Positions 53,153 to 62,746 of a DNA stretch of 64,000 bases are shown here, piece after piece. How positions within the stretch are numbered: position 1 is the first letter of the stretch; the number at the start of each line of letters is the position of its first letter. A program made the translations under genes and the position numbers. This DNA is from Allobosea sp. Its GTDB lineage: Bacteria; Pseudomonadota; Alphaproteobacteria; Rhizobiales; Beijerinckiaceae. The notes below the pieces were generated by a model that saw nothing but the letters and a program-made list of their open reading frames with translations, was not told the origin of the DNA and ran no database searches. The stretch is from the NCBI RefSeq assembly GCF_030695125.1, contig NZ_JAUYTP010000031.1, positions 248,001 through 312,000 of the forward strand, in the 5' to 3' direction.

Positions 53153-55161
53153 CAGAAGGACTGCCCGATGCTGACATAGAGCGCGACGGGCTTGTCGCCC
53201 TTGCGTGGGTTGAGCGGCGCGGCGACGTCGACGCGGATCGGCCCGATCGCGGTGTAGTAGCGCAGGCCCAGGCCGGCAGCCATCTGCAGGCGCTGCTTGA
53301 AGTCGGGCAGGCTGCCCTCGAAGGCGGTGCCGGCATCGAAGAAGGGCACGACGCCGATGGTGTCGGTGACCTTGATGCGCGCCTCGACCGAGCCCTCGAA
53401 CAGGCTGCGCCCGCCGGTCAGCCGGTTGAGCGGGCCGAGCGGCGAGAGCGTGCGATAGGCATAGCCGCGCACCGAGCCGCCGCCGCCGGCATAGAAGCGA
53501 CGCGTCGCCGGGATGTCGTCGAGATCGGCGCCCGAAATCGAGCCGAGCCCGACCCGCCCGGCGAGCACATAGCGGGCGTCGCGATCGAGCGCATAATAGG
53601 CAGAGAACGCCGCCTTGCTCTGGATGATGCCGACGGTCGAGCCGAGGAAGGTCGGATAAGGCGCCACCGAAGCCGTGGCGCGGATGCCGCGGGTCGCGTC
53701 GAGCAGGCTGTCGGTCGAATCGTATTTTACCGAAAGCGGGATGCCGACGAGGGTGTAGTCGACCTGGCCGAGCACGTCGCTGGTCTGGCCGCGCTCGACC
53801 TCGAGACCGGCCTGAACCGAGAAGGTGTCGCTGAAGCGGCGCTGGATCGCGGTTGTGACGTTGCCGTAGCGGGCGGTGTAGCCGCCGAAGCGGTTGGTCC
53901 CGACGCGCTGGCGCGTCGCGACGCCGTCGAGCAGCCAGTCATAGCGGCTGCCGCCGAGCGCCGGCTTGAGGAAGCTGAAGGAGAAACGGCCGCCGAGATC
54001 GGAGCGCTCGAAATCCTCGAATTTGGTGATCTTGGTGCCGTCGATGCGGGGCGCGAGGAAGATATCGCCCTCCAGCCGCAGACGTTCGGCGCCGCCGAAC
54101 AGGTTGCGATGCTCCCAATAGGTCTTCACCGCCGGGCCGTCGATCGTCGAATAGCGCGCCGCAAAGCCGATCAGGCGCTTGGGACGCTCGGTGACCTCGA
54201 CGAAGATCGGCAGGTTTCCGGCGGCGTCGAGGCTTTCGGCCTCCCGGATCCGGACCGAGGCGATGGCGGGAATGGTGGCGATGGATTTGCGCGTGTCGGT
54301 CAGCGCCTTCGGCGAATAGGGATCGCCCGGCTCGAGATAGATGAAGGAGCGCACCACGGCGGGCGGGATCCCGGCCGTGTCGCCGAGCGCCACATCGCCG
54401 AAGCCCGCAACCGGGCCGGGCTCGACGACATAGGTCACGTCCATGATGCGCGCGGCGTGATCGACGACGGGACGGAGTTCCACCACCTTGGCGAGCGGGC
54501 GCGACTGGGCGCGCAGATGATCGACGAGGGCCGCCTGGGCCGCGCGCAGGGCCGACGCGGTCGCCGGGTCTCCGGGGTTCAGCCGCGTGACGCGGGCCGG
54601 CTCGGCAATGGCGGGCGAGCCCGTCGCGCTACGCTCGCTGACGGCAATGTCGCGCAGCGCGAAGACCGGGCCCGGCTGGACGCTGACCGTGATCGGCACG
54701 GCGTCGCGGTTGCGATGGGATTCGAGCGCGCGGATCAAGCGGACATCCGGCTCGGCTCCGACCTTGAGGGTCACACCATCGACGACGAGCGCGACCTCGG
54801 CGTTGAAATAACCCTGCGACCAGAGCGCGTCGACCAGCGGGTTGAGATCGGAGGCCATGCGCCGCGCCAGGGTTTCGCCATCGGGCGGCGCGTCCTGGCG
54901 CAGACGATAGAGCAGAGAGGCGTCCTGCAGGGTGCGGGTCAGCGCCTTGGCCTCGTCGGTCTGACCGAGATCGAATTCGAGCCGATAGGGCAAGGTCGCG
55001 GCGGTGACGGCCGGCGGTTCGTCCTTCTTGGTGAAGAGCCCGAAGACATCCAGCGACGAGAGATCGAAGGCGTGCGCTGGCACGGCCCGCAAGCCGAGCA
55101 CCGTGGCGAGAGCAAACCCGCTCAGCGCTACCGCGCTGCTCGCCCTCCGACAAAAACGCAT
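53152..55161 (-). CDS. tamA: Translocation and assembly module subunit TamA (Omp85 family)
   Basis: TamA is an Omp85 barrel that partners TamB. The 669-residue protein has a signal peptide (AVALSGFALATVLGLRAVPAHA), POTRA domains from about residue 60 to 300 (GYFNAEVALVVDG; GPVAGFGDVALGD), and a 16-strand barrel with the Omp85 motif FYAGGGGSVRGYAYRTLSPLG. The C-terminus KPVALYVSIGQSF ends in Phe. I chose the ATG at 55161 because GGAGG lies four bases upstream; the TTG at 55176 is less likely. tamB follows with a one-base overlap. Confidence 0.95.
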   Translation of the reverse strand: MRFCRRASSAVALSGFALATVLGLRAVPAHAFDLSSLDVFGLFTKKDEPPAVTAATLPYRLEFDLGQTDEAKALTRTLQDASLLYRLRQDAPPDGETLARRMASDLNPLVDALWSQGYFNAEVALVVDGVTLKVGAEPDVRLIRALESHRNRDAVPITVSVQPGPVFALRDIAVSERSATGSPAIAEPARVTRLNPGDPATASALRAAQAALVDHLRAQSRPLAKVVELRPVVDHAARIMDVTYVVEPGPVAGFGDVALGDTAGIPPAVVRSFIYLEPGDPYSPKALTDTRKSIATIPAIASVRIREAESLDAAGNLPIFVEVTERPKRLIGFAARYSTIDGPAVKTYWEHRNLFGGAERLRLEGDIFLAPRIDGTKITKFEDFERSDLGGRFSFSFLKPALGGSRYDWLLDGVATRQRVGTNRFGGYTARYGNVTTAIQRRFSDTFSVQAGLEVERGQTSDVLGQVDYTLVGIPLSVKYDSTDSLLDATRGIRATASVAPYPTFLGSTVGIIQSKAAFSAYYALDRDARYVLAGRVGLGSISGADLDDIPATRRFYAGGGGSVRGYAYRTLSPLGPLNRLTGGRSLFEGSVEARIKVTDTIGVVPFFDAGTAFEGSLPDFKQRLQMAAGLGLRYYTAIGPIRVDVAAPLNPRKGDKPVALYVSIGQSF

Positions 55162-55276
55162 CCGTCCTCCAAGCAACCCCCCGCTCGCCGCAACTTGACC
55201 CGGTCTATGATGTTCCGGCCCCCATCATCAATAGCTGACCCTCAGGCGCAAGCTACGACGAATTCGACCGTCATCG

Positions 55277-56029
55277 CTAACGAAGTGTTAGCGATACGGG
55301 GCCCAGGGGGCTCAGCTTCGTGACGATCTCGCCCTTGCCCGGGGACAGAACGCCGCCGCAGAGGCTGCCGGTGGTGACGATCTGGCCGGCGCGCAGGCCG
55401 CCCATCAGCTCGTTCTTGCGGTTGGCCCAGGCGAGGAAGGGCGTCATCGGATCGCCATTTCCATGCACCGCCGGCTGATCGTAGATCGTGACGCCGTTGA
55501 GCGAGATGAAGCAGCCCAACCCGGTGAGATCGTCGAGGACCTTCATGTCGAGTTCCTGGCCGAGATAATAGCCGCCATGGCCGAGCGCGTCGGCGAGCCA
55601 GAGCGCGAAGGGCACGCCCTGCCAGTTCGCCAGCCGGCTCTCGACGATCTCGATGCCGAGATAGGCCTTGTCGCAATGGCCGAGCAGCTCGGCGCGCGAA
55701 TAGGGCTGATTCGGGCGCATCGGCACGTCTTTGGCCAGCCGCAGCGCGATCTCGATCTCGACGCGCAGCTCGGCGCCGATGGCGCCGTCATAGACGTCGC
55801 CGGGAGCGAGCCAGGGGCCGGGCATGAGGCCGGCGACGGGCGTGCCGTCCTCGGCGATGGCGACCTTCCAGCCCGCCTGTGCATGGCCGAGCGTCTTGGC
55901 GATGTCGGCCTGGATTGCCAGCCCGTCGAGGAAGGAGCCCGGCACCGGCTGCTCGGCCATCTCGATCAGGCTCTTGTCGCGGCGGGTTGCGACCAGCGCG
56001 GCGTGCAGGGTCTCGTGGGTGGTCGGCAT
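55277..56029 (-). CDS. 2-keto-4-pentenoate hydratase-like protein (FAH superfamily)
   Basis: The 250-residue protein has GWKVAIAEDGTPVAGLMPGPWLAPGD at the N-terminal half, the metal-binding VEIEIALRLAKDVP, IEIVESRLANWQG, and a C-terminal AWANRKNELMGGLRAGQIVTTGSLCGGVLSPGKGEIV. These are the hallmarks of hydratases and decarboxylases of meta-cleavage pathways (MhpD/DmpE-like). No pathway partners are adjacent, so the substrate is unknown. The ATG at 56029 follows GACGAGA. Confidence 0.85.
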   Translation of the reverse strand: MPTTHETLHAALVATRRDKSLIEMAEQPVPGSFLDGLAIQADIAKTLGHAQAGWKVAIAEDGTPVAGLMPGPWLAPGDVYDGAIGAELRVEIEIALRLAKDVPMRPNQPYSRAELLGHCDKAYLGIEIVESRLANWQGVPFALWLADALGHGGYYLGQELDMKVLDDLTGLGCFISLNGVTIYDQPAVHGNGDPMTPFLAWANRKNELMGGLRAGQIVTTGSLCGGVLSPGKGEIVTKLSPLGPVSLTLR

Positions 56030-56212
56030 GGCGTCTCGTCCCTGTCCTCTTCGTCCCGGCCTGGCCGGTGTTCGGGGCGCACCCTGCACGAGGGGCGCGC
56101 GCGAGGCCACCCCTGCGGCGACGTCGCTGGGGATGCAGATGCGGGGGAACCGCTTCGGCGCGCCCGGGTTGACCTCACATCCACCCGCTTTCCGGAAAGG
56201 CAGTCCGCCGCG

Positions 56213-56710
56213 ATGAAACGGCTTCTCCCGATCGTGACGGCGACCCTGCTGTGGTCGCTTGGCGCCGTTGCCCAAACCCCGATGCCGCCGCAGGACTTCG
56301 TCCACAAGGCGGCGGTTTCGACGATGTTTGCCGTCGAATCGGCAACGCTCGCCTTGCACAAGACGAGCTCGCCCGAGATCAAGAGCTTCGCCCACCGGCT
56401 CGCCAACGACCGCGGGACAACCGGCAGCGGCCTGAGGCAGATCATCGCCAAGCGCTCCGACATCGCGCTGCCGGAGCGCCCCGACGGGCGCCAGCTCGAC
56501 CTGCTGCGCGATCTTGCGGCTTTGCAGGGGCCGGAGTTCGACCGCGCCTATGTGCTGGCCCAGCGCCAAGCGCAGGAGGAGAGCCTCGCGGTGGTGTCCG
56601 CCTATGCCGAGACCGGATCGGACCCCGAACTCAAGGCGTTCGCCGAGAACACGCTGCCGATCCTGCAGAAGCTCGACGCCGAGGCGAAAGCGCTGCCCAA
56701 GCCGGAATAG
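56213..56710 (+). CDS. DUF4142 secreted protein
   Basis: The 165-residue protein has a signal peptide (MKRLLPIVTATLLWSLGAVAQ) and a helical body: PQDFVHKAAVSTMFAVESATLAL, SPEIKSFAHRLANDRGTT, and LQGPEFDRAYVLAQRQAQEESLAVVSAYAE. This is the ferritin-like four-helix pattern of DUF4142, a periplasmic family of unknown role that is often stress-linked. It is divergent from the hydratase gene. Confidence 0.82.
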   Translation: MKRLLPIVTATLLWSLGAVAQTPMPPQDFVHKAAVSTMFAVESATLALHKTSSPEIKSFAHRLANDRGTTGSGLRQIIAKRSDIALPERPDGRQLDLLRDLAALQGPEFDRAYVLAQRQAQEESLAVVSAYAETGSDPELKAFAENTLPILQKLDAEAKALPKPE

Positions 56711-56796
56711 CTGTTTCCCCTCGTCCGTCTGCTTGACAGCCGGGCGCCGCTCCCCTCCGCTCGGCGTCAAAAGACGCTCAGGGGACGAAAACGGCC

Positions 56797-57726
56797 ATGC
56801 TCACCTTACGCCAGATCGAGGTGATCCGCGCCATCATGATCACGGGCACGATCAGCGGCGCGGCCAAGCTGCTCGCCGTGTCGGCTCCGGGCATCAGCCG
56901 GCTGATGAAGCACACCGAGAAGACGCTGCGGCTGAAGCTGTTCGAGCGGCGCCATGGGCGCTATGTGCCGACGCCCGAAGCCAACGACATCTTCGAGCAG
57001 ATCAACGGCGTCTACAAAAAGGTCGACGATCTCCATTACACCCTGGCGCGGATCGAGCGCGGCGGTGGCGTCGAATTGCGGATCGGCTCGGTGCCGAGCA
57101 TCTGCCATGTGATGGTGCCGCGCGCGATCGAGAAGCTGAAGCGCAAGCACCCCGATCTGCGGCTGGACATCAACATCCTCAAGATCGAGGAGGCGCTCGA
57201 CTATCTGCTGCTGGGCCGCGGCGAGATCGCCGCCATGAGCTACAAGCTCGACCATCCCGGCATCGACTTCGTGCCGCTGTCGATGGGCGAGCTGCTCTGC
57301 ATCGTGCCCGAGGGCCATGAACTGGCGACGCGGACCGTCATCTCGGCCTCCGAGATCGTGCGCCACCCGCTGATCGGCATCGACCCCAACGACCCCTATG
57401 GCCGGATCATGGCCGAGATCTTCAGCCGCCAGGGCCTCGCCTACGACATCGTCATCAAGGCCCGCTTCGGCACGACCGTATGCTCGCTGGTGCGCGCCGG
57501 GCTCGGCATCGCCGTGATCGACCAGTTCACCGTGGCCCATGGCTCGATGCAGGGCATCGCCACGATTCCGATCGCCGAGCCGACGCAGTTCCAGACCTAT
57601 GTCGCGATCAAGAACGACAAGGCGCCGTCCGTCTATGCCGAAACCTTCGTGACGCTGCTGCGCCAGGAAATGGACGCGGTGGTGAGACCGCGTGCCCCAG
57701 AGGTCCGCAGCCGGCTGGCAGGATAA
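56797..57726 (+). CDS. LysR-family transcriptional regulator
   Basis: The 309-residue protein has an N-terminal winged helix (LTLRQIEVIRAIMITGTISGAAKLL, VSAPGISRLMKHTEKTLRLKLFERR) and a two-lobed inducer domain (LRIGSVPSICHVMVPRAIEKLK, GRGEIAAMSYKL, LVRAGLGIAVIDQFT). It lies directly upstream of, and in the same direction as, the dehydrogenase-transporter genes, so it is their likely regulator. An inverted repeat in the 111-base gap (57741-57764) is a candidate site. The inducer is unknown. Confidence 0.9.
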   Translation: MLTLRQIEVIRAIMITGTISGAAKLLAVSAPGISRLMKHTEKTLRLKLFERRHGRYVPTPEANDIFEQINGVYKKVDDLHYTLARIERGGGVELRIGSVPSICHVMVPRAIEKLKRKHPDLRLDINILKIEEALDYLLLGRGEIAAMSYKLDHPGIDFVPLSMGELLCIVPEGHELATRTVISASEIVRHPLIGIDPNDPYGRIMAEIFSRQGLAYDIVIKARFGTTVCSLVRAGLGIAVIDQFTVAHGSMQGIATIPIAEPTQFQTYVAIKNDKAPSVYAETFVTLLRQEMDAVVRPRAPEVRSRLAG

Positions 57727-57740
57727 CATCAGGTTAGGTA

Positions 57741-57764
57741 ATGCGATCAAATTGGTCATCGCGT
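57741..57764. promoter_or_regulatory. Candidate LysR operator
   Basis: ATGCGAT and ATCGCGT, spaced by ten bases, form an imperfect inverted repeat (six of seven pairs) in the gap before the dehydrogenase gene. LysR sites are often of this T-N11-A type. Confidence 0.4.
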
Positions 57765-57837
57765 TAGCGCGAGCGATCGGCTTATCTGATGGCGGCAACG
57801 CCTGCGATCATGATGGGCGAGCCAAGGGAACGAGACG

Positions 57838-58722
57838 ATGCCGGACATTGCCATCGCCAACCGGACGAAGCGCGTGCTGCTGGGCCTGATCGGCACGCCG
57901 ATCGCCCATTCCGCCGCGCCGGCGATGCATGAGGCTGCCGCGCGCGCTGCGGGTTTCGAGCTGCATTACCATCTGATCGAGGTGGCGGGCGCCGGCCGCG
58001 CCGATCTCGCGGCGATCCTCGACGGCGTGCGGCGCATGGGATTTTCCGGCGTCAACGTCACCTATCCTTACAAGGAGGCGGTGGTGCCGCTGCTCGACGC
58101 GCTCTCTCCCGAAGCGCGGGCGATGGGGGCCGTCAACACGGTCGTGGCGCGCGATGGCGTGCTGACCGGCCACAACACCGATGCGACGGGCTTTGCCACA
58201 GCCTATCGCGCGCTCGGCCGCGCCGATGGCGACGCTCCCGTCGCGATCATCGGCACGGGCGGCGTCGGCAAGGCGATCGGCTTCGCGCTGGCCGGCTGCG
58301 GCGTCACGCGTCTGCGGCTCTATGACAGCGATCGTGCCAAGGCGCAGGCGCTGGCGGACCAGATCGGCGAGCGCGCACGGGTCGAGATCTGCGGCAGCGT
58401 CGAGGCGGCGGTGTCGGGCGCGGCCGGCCTCATCAACGGCACGCCGGTCGGGATGCTGCCCAACCGCGACAGCCCGGTACCGGCCGATCTCATCCGAAAG
58501 TCGCAGTGGGTGGCGGACGCCGTCTATCATCCCCTCTGGACACCGCTGCTCAAAGCCGCGCAGAAGGCGGGCGCCACGGTGATGACGGGGCGTGAGCTCA
58601 GCATCAACCAGGCCGTCGACGCCTTTGCGCTGTTCACGGGGGTGCAGCCCCCGGATGGTGCGATCGCCGACGCCTTCGACCGATCGCTCGCCGCGCAGGA
58701 GGCCAAGCACCGCGCAGCGTGA
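57838..58722 (+). CDS. Shikimate/quinate dehydrogenase-like protein (AroE family)
   Basis: The 294-residue protein has a substrate domain with GLIGTPIAHSAAPAMHEAAARAAG, VNVTYPYKE (Lys79) and GHNTDATGF (Asp115). These are the catalytic Lys/Asp pair of shikimate dehydrogenases. A Rossmann domain (VAIIGTGGVGKAIGFALAGCG) binds NAD(P). The ending ELSINQAVDAFALFTGVQP is typical. Because it lies next to a LysR gene and a solute transporter, a catabolic role on quinate, shikimate or a related cyclic acid is more likely than aromatic biosynthesis. Confidence 0.85.
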   Translation: MPDIAIANRTKRVLLGLIGTPIAHSAAPAMHEAAARAAGFELHYHLIEVAGAGRADLAAILDGVRRMGFSGVNVTYPYKEAVVPLLDALSPEARAMGAVNTVVARDGVLTGHNTDATGFATAYRALGRADGDAPVAIIGTGGVGKAIGFALAGCGVTRLRLYDSDRAKAQALADQIGERARVEICGSVEAAVSGAAGLINGTPVGMLPNRDSPVPADLIRKSQWVADAVYHPLWTPLLKAAQKAGATVMTGRELSINQAVDAFALFTGVQPPDGAIADAFDRSLAAQEAKHRAA

Positions 58723-58802
58723 GATCACGCCACTTCAAAGACGGCCCGCGGGCCACCCGCGAAGACCAAGAAAAAACGAAACAGAGCTGGAGGAGACAAC
58801 CA

Positions 58803-59939
58803 ATGAAGACCCCATGGATCATCGCCGCGGCCGTCACAGTCGGGCTCGCCACGCCCGCGCTGGCGCAGGAGAAGGTGAAGCTCGTCAACGTCGTCGAGCT
58901 GTCGGGCGCGGGCGCCACCGCCGGCACGAACTGGAAGAACGGCATCGACCTCGCCGTCGCCGACATCAACGCCAAGGGCGGGATTCTCGGCCGGCAGATC
59001 GAGATCGTCCATTACGACACGCAGACCAACCCGGGTAACACCCGCGCCGCCGTGCAGCGCGCCATCGACGAAGGCACCTATGCGGTGCTCGGCCCGGTCT
59101 TCTCCGGCCCGATCGGCGCCTCCATGCAGATCGCCCAGCGCGCGGAGATCGCGCAGATCGTCGGCGGCGAGGCGGCCGGCCTGACCAAGCAGGGCAACCA
59201 GTACATCTTCCGCACCTCGCTCAGCCAGTCGGCCGCGATGCCGAAGATCGCGAAATATCTCAAGGACACGGTCAAGGCCGGCTCGGTTGCCGTGGTCTGG
59301 GTCAACAACGACTTCGGCAAGGGCGGGCGCGACGCGATCATCCCCGAGCTCGAGAAGGTCGGCATCAAGGTCGCGGCCGACGTCTCGACCGAACAGGGCC
59401 AGGCCGACTTCGCCGCCGACGCGATCAAGATCAAGAACGCCAATGCCGACGCCGTCTTCGTCTATCTGAACGAGGAGGAAAGCGCCCGCTTCCTGCGCGC
59501 CGCCAAGCAGCAAGGCATCACCAAGCCGATGGTCGGCGAGACGACGCTGCTCGGCGCCAAGGTGATCGAGCTCGCGGGCGACGCCGCCAACGGCGTGCGC
59601 GGCCATGTCGGCCTGTCGATCGACGCGCCGATCCCGGCCTTCCAGGAATTCGGCAAGAAGTTCCAGGCGAAGTACAACCAGCCTTCCGACCATAACGGCC
59701 TGAAGGGCTACATGGCCGTCTACATGATCAAGTGGGCGACCGAGAAGCAGAAGAAGTTCGACAAGAAGGGCGTCGCCGACACGCTGCGCGGCGCGACGAT
59801 CAAGCCCTCCGACGAGCCGGGCATCCTGATCGAGACCACGATCGAGGCCAATGGCGACCTAGACCGCGAGAGCTTCCTCGCCGAGGTCCAGAACGGCAAG
59901 CAGGTGATCACGGCGACGCTGCCGAAGATCAAGCCGTAA
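58803..59939 (+). CDS. Periplasmic substrate-binding protein of a Liv-type ABC transporter
   Basis: The 378-residue protein has a signal peptide (MKTPWIIAAAVTVGLATPALAQ) and a type I periplasmic fold (Peripla_BP_6): VVELSGAGATAGTNWKNGIDLAVADINAKGGILG, VLGPVFSGPIGASMQIAQ, and VNNDFGKGGRDAI. GGAGGAGA before the ATG marks strong translation. It is the first gene of a five-gene transporter set. The family binds branched-chain amino acids, aromatic acids and many other small solutes, so the ligand cannot be read from sequence alone. Confidence 0.92.
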   Translation: MKTPWIIAAAVTVGLATPALAQEKVKLVNVVELSGAGATAGTNWKNGIDLAVADINAKGGILGRQIEIVHYDTQTNPGNTRAAVQRAIDEGTYAVLGPVFSGPIGASMQIAQRAEIAQIVGGEAAGLTKQGNQYIFRTSLSQSAAMPKIAKYLKDTVKAGSVAVVWVNNDFGKGGRDAIIPELEKVGIKVAADVSTEQGQADFAADAIKIKNANADAVFVYLNEEESARFLRAAKQQGITKPMVGETTLLGAKVIELAGDAANGVRGHVGLSIDAPIPAFQEFGKKFQAKYNQPSDHNGLKGYMAVYMIKWATEKQKKFDKKGVADTLRGATIKPSDEPGILIETTIEANGDLDRESFLAEVQNGKQVITATLPKIKP

Positions 59940-59956
59940 GCCGTACGCGTCTCGCC

Positions 59957-60041
59957 GTCATTGCGAGCGCAGCGAAGCAATCCAGAGCCGCGTGCTCTGC
60001 GTCCTCCTGGATTGCTTCGTCGCTTTGCTCCTCGCAATGAC
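59957..60041. repeat. Palindromic dispersed repeat, GTCATTGCGAG family
   Basis: GTCATTGCGAGCGCAGCGAA ... TTGCTCCTCGCAATGAC. AGCAATCCAG-type arms are complemented by CTGGATTGCTT. It lies between the binding-protein gene and livH, inside the presumed operon. Confidence 0.88.
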
Positions 60042-60056
60042 GGTTTTCGTCCAGAG

Positions 60057-60082
60057 ATGGTCGGGTCAAGCCCGCCCATGAC
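60057..60082. repeat. Partial dispersed repeat, GTCATxxTCGGGC family
   Basis: GATGGTCGGGTCAAGCCCGC followed by CCATGAC is a short single-arm remnant of the family seen at 35594. It lies 22 bases before livH. Confidence 0.55.
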
Positions 60083-60103
60083 GCCCCATCGCGAGGCACC
60101 CCC

Positions 60104-60982
60104 ATGGCCGAATTCATCGCCTATCTCATCGCCGGCATCGCCACGGGCGCGATCTATGCACTGGCTGCGATCGGCTTCACGCTGGTCTGGCAGACCTCGC
60201 AGACGATCAACTTCGCCCAGGGCGAGTTCGTCATGCTGCCGGCCGTGCTGGTGCTGCTCGCGATCAAGCTCTTCGGCGCGCCGGTCTGGCTGGGCGCGCT
60301 GATCGGCATCGCCGCCTTCATCGCTATCTTCGGCGTCGGCTTCAAGCTCACCGTGGTCGACCCGATGATCCGCCATGGCGTGCTACCGCTGGCGATTGCC
60401 ACCATGGCGCTGTCAATCATCATGAAGGAAGGCGCCAAGGACGGCTTCTCGGCAGAGGCGCAGAACTTCCCCTCCTTCGTGCCGACCTCGACGATCGAGG
60501 TCTTCGGCGCCGCGATCTCGCTGCAGCATCTGGCGATCATCGCCTGCGCCTTCGCCGTCATCGGCCTGCTGCAATGGTTCGTCGGCGGCACGCGGCTCGG
60601 CCGGCAGATGCAGGCGACCGCGCAGAACCCCACCGTGGCGCGCATCCTCGGCATCCCCGTCGAGCGGATGGTGCTGTTGACCTTCGTGATCAACGCCGCG
60701 CTCGCCGTCGTCGCGTCGGTGCTGATCTCGCCGATCTACCTGGCGAAATTCTCGAATGGTGAGGTCATCGGCCTGTTCGCCTTCATCGCCGCCATCGTCG
60801 GCGGGTTCAACCAGGTCCGCGGCGCGCTGGTGGGCGGTCTGATCGTCGGCGTCGTCGATTCGATGGCGGCGGCCTATGTCTCCAGTTCCTACCGGCTGGC
60901 CGTGCCGCTCGTCCTGCTCGTCGTGATCATCCTGCTCAAGCCCGAGGGTCTGATGGGCCGCAAAGAGGAGCGCCGCGTATGA
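60104..60982 (+). CDS. livH: Branched-chain amino acid-type ABC permease, LivH
   Basis: The 292-residue inner-membrane protein has about eight helices and the LivH signature: GIATGAIYALAAIGFTLVW, QTINFAQGEFVML, and GGFNQVRGALVGGLIVGVVDSM with VPLVLLVVIILLKPEGLMG at the end. It forms the channel with LivM, driven by LivG and LivF. Its stop overlaps the livM start by four bases. The naming follows family type, not proven substrate. Confidence 0.93.
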   Translation: MAEFIAYLIAGIATGAIYALAAIGFTLVWQTSQTINFAQGEFVMLPAVLVLLAIKLFGAPVWLGALIGIAAFIAIFGVGFKLTVVDPMIRHGVLPLAIATMALSIIMKEGAKDGFSAEAQNFPSFVPTSTIEVFGAAISLQHLAIIACAFAVIGLLQWFVGGTRLGRQMQATAQNPTVARILGIPVERMVLLTFVINAALAVVASVLISPIYLAKFSNGEVIGLFAFIAAIVGGFNQVRGALVGGLIVGVVDSMAAAYVSSSYRLAVPLVLLVVIILLKPEGLMGRKEERRV

Positions 60983-62001
60983 CCGTGCAAGCGACACGCA
61001 ACTCCATGAGCTCCTCCCCTCGCCTCGCGCGGCTGCCGCTCGGCGGCACCTTCGACGGCGCCTTCCTGACCCTGCTCGCGGGCGCCGTGATCCTCTGGTT
61101 CGCGCCGGTCGGCATGGGCCGCTACGGCACCTATGTGCTCTCGCTCTGGCTGGTGATGAGCATCGCCGTGATGGGGCTGAACCTGACGCTGGGCTATGCC
61201 GGGCTGAAGTCGCTGGCGCAGGCGGCCTTCATGGGGCTGGGCGCCTACACCACCGCGATCCTGACGACGAAATACGGCGTCTCCTGGTATGCCGCCTTCG
61301 GGCTGTCGGGCCTGCTGACCTTCGCGGTCGGCATCGTGCTCGGCTTCCCGGCGCTGCGGGTGAAGGCGCATTACCTCGCCTTCGTGACGCTCGCCTTCTC
61401 GACGCTGGTCTGGCTGATCCTGCGCAACGAGCAGTGGCTCACCGGCGGCGTCTTCGGCATTTCCAATATCAACCGGCCGGACTTCTTCGGCATCAAGCTG
61501 TTCGGCGCGCTGGAATTCCACCGCTTCGTCGTCGTGGTCACCTTCATCCTGGCGGTGGCTTTGTGGTGGCTGATCCGCAGCCCCTGGGGCCGCGCCTTCA
61601 CGGCGCTGCGCGAGAACCCGATCCGCGCTGCGAGCCTGGGCATCGACACCCGCGCCTATACGCTGCTCGCCTTCGCGATCGGCTCCGCCTATGCGGGTTT
61701 CGCGGGGGCGCTCTATGCGCCGCTGGTCGAGTTCATCGACCCCTCGCCGTTCTCGCTGTCGCAGAGCTTCTTCCTGCTGCTGATGGTGGTGGCGGGCGGT
61801 TCGGGCTACCTGCTGGGACCTTTTGTGGGGGCGCTGCTCGGCGTCGTGCTGCCGGAATGGCTGCGCTTCGCCGGCTCGCTCTACCTGATCATCTTCGCCG
61901 CCATCGTGATGCTCCTGCTGATCGCCTGCCCGCAGGGGGTGAGCGGGCTGATGGAGCGGGCCTGGGCGAAACTCAACGGCCAGCGGGGACAGGCCCGATG
62001 A
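60979..62001 (+). CDS. livM: Branched-chain amino acid-type ABC permease, LivM
   Basis: The 340-residue membrane protein has LNLTLGYAGLKSLAQAAFMGLGAYTTAIL, the conserved loop GRAFTALRENPIRAASLGIDTRAYTLLAFAIGSAYAGFAGALYA, and the C-terminal VVAGGSGYLLGPFVGALLGVVLPE. These match LivM permeases. It overlaps livH and livG by four bases each, so the three are tightly coupled. Confidence 0.93.
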   Translation: MTVQATRNSMSSSPRLARLPLGGTFDGAFLTLLAGAVILWFAPVGMGRYGTYVLSLWLVMSIAVMGLNLTLGYAGLKSLAQAAFMGLGAYTTAILTTKYGVSWYAAFGLSGLLTFAVGIVLGFPALRVKAHYLAFVTLAFSTLVWLILRNEQWLTGGVFGISNINRPDFFGIKLFGALEFHRFVVVVTFILAVALWWLIRSPWGRAFTALRENPIRAASLGIDTRAYTLLAFAIGSAYAGFAGALYAPLVEFIDPSPFSLSQSFFLLLMVVAGGSGYLLGPFVGALLGVVLPEWLRFAGSLYLIIFAAIVMLLLIACPQGVSGLMERAWAKLNGQRGQAR

Positions 62002-62741
62002 ACACGGTTCTGGAAGTCGACAACCTCCACAAGGCGTTCGGCGGCATCAAGGCGGTCAACGGGGTGTCCTTCTCGGTGAAGGAGGGCGAGATCCTCGGCA
62101 TCATCGGCCCCAATGGCTGCGGCAAGTCGACCCTGTTCAACTGCATCCTCGGCCAGCTCGAGCCGACGGAAGGCCGCGTGAAGCTGGACGGCCGCGAGGT
62201 CACCCACATGCGCCCCTCCGAGCTCAACCGGCTCGGCGTCAGCCGCACCTTCCAGCTGCTGCAGGTCTTCCCCGAATTGTCGGTGCGCGAGAACCTGATC
62301 CTCGCCGGCCAGGAGCATGAGGGCACGATGCTGTCGCGCCTGTTCGGCGCGCGCGATGCCGGGCTCACCGAGAAGGCCGAGCAGATGATCGGCTTCTTCA
62401 AGCTCGGACATCTGGCGGACGCCAAGGCGGGCGGACTCTCCTACGGCCAGCAGAAACTGCTCGACGCGGCGATGGCCTTCATGGCCGGCCCGCGCCTCGT
62501 GCTGCTCGACGAGCCGGCGGGTGGCGTGAACCTCACCATGCTCGGCGACCTGAAGGAGCGGCTGCGGGCGATCAATGCCGAGCAGGGCGCGACCTTCGTC
62601 GTCATCGAGCACAACATGGATTTCGTGATGAGCCTGTGCTCGCGCGTGATCGTGCTGGCGGAGGGACGGGTGCTGGCGGAAGGCACGCCGGCCGAAATCC
62701 GCGCCAACCCCGCCGTGATCGACGCCTATCTGGGGCATTAA
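61998..62741 (+). CDS. livG: ABC transporter ATP-binding protein LivG
   Basis: The 247-residue ATPase has Walker A IIGPNGCGKSTLFN, Q-loop region VSRTFQLLQVFPELSVRENL, signature LSYGQQKLLDAA, Walker B RLVLLDEPAGGVN, and the switch His in VVIEHNMDFVM. The C-terminal GTPAEIRANPAVIDAYLG is typical of LivG. The signature has Tyr where most have Gly (LSGGQ), which is common in this family. Confidence 0.94.
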   Translation: MNTVLEVDNLHKAFGGIKAVNGVSFSVKEGEILGIIGPNGCGKSTLFNCILGQLEPTEGRVKLDGREVTHMRPSELNRLGVSRTFQLLQVFPELSVRENLILAGQEHEGTMLSRLFGARDAGLTEKAEQMIGFFKLGHLADAKAGGLSYGQQKLLDAAMAFMAGPRLVLLDEPAGGVNLTMLGDLKERLRAINAEQGATFVVIEHNMDFVMSLCSRVIVLAEGRVLAEGTPAEIRANPAVIDAYLGH

Positions 62742-62746
62742 CATCC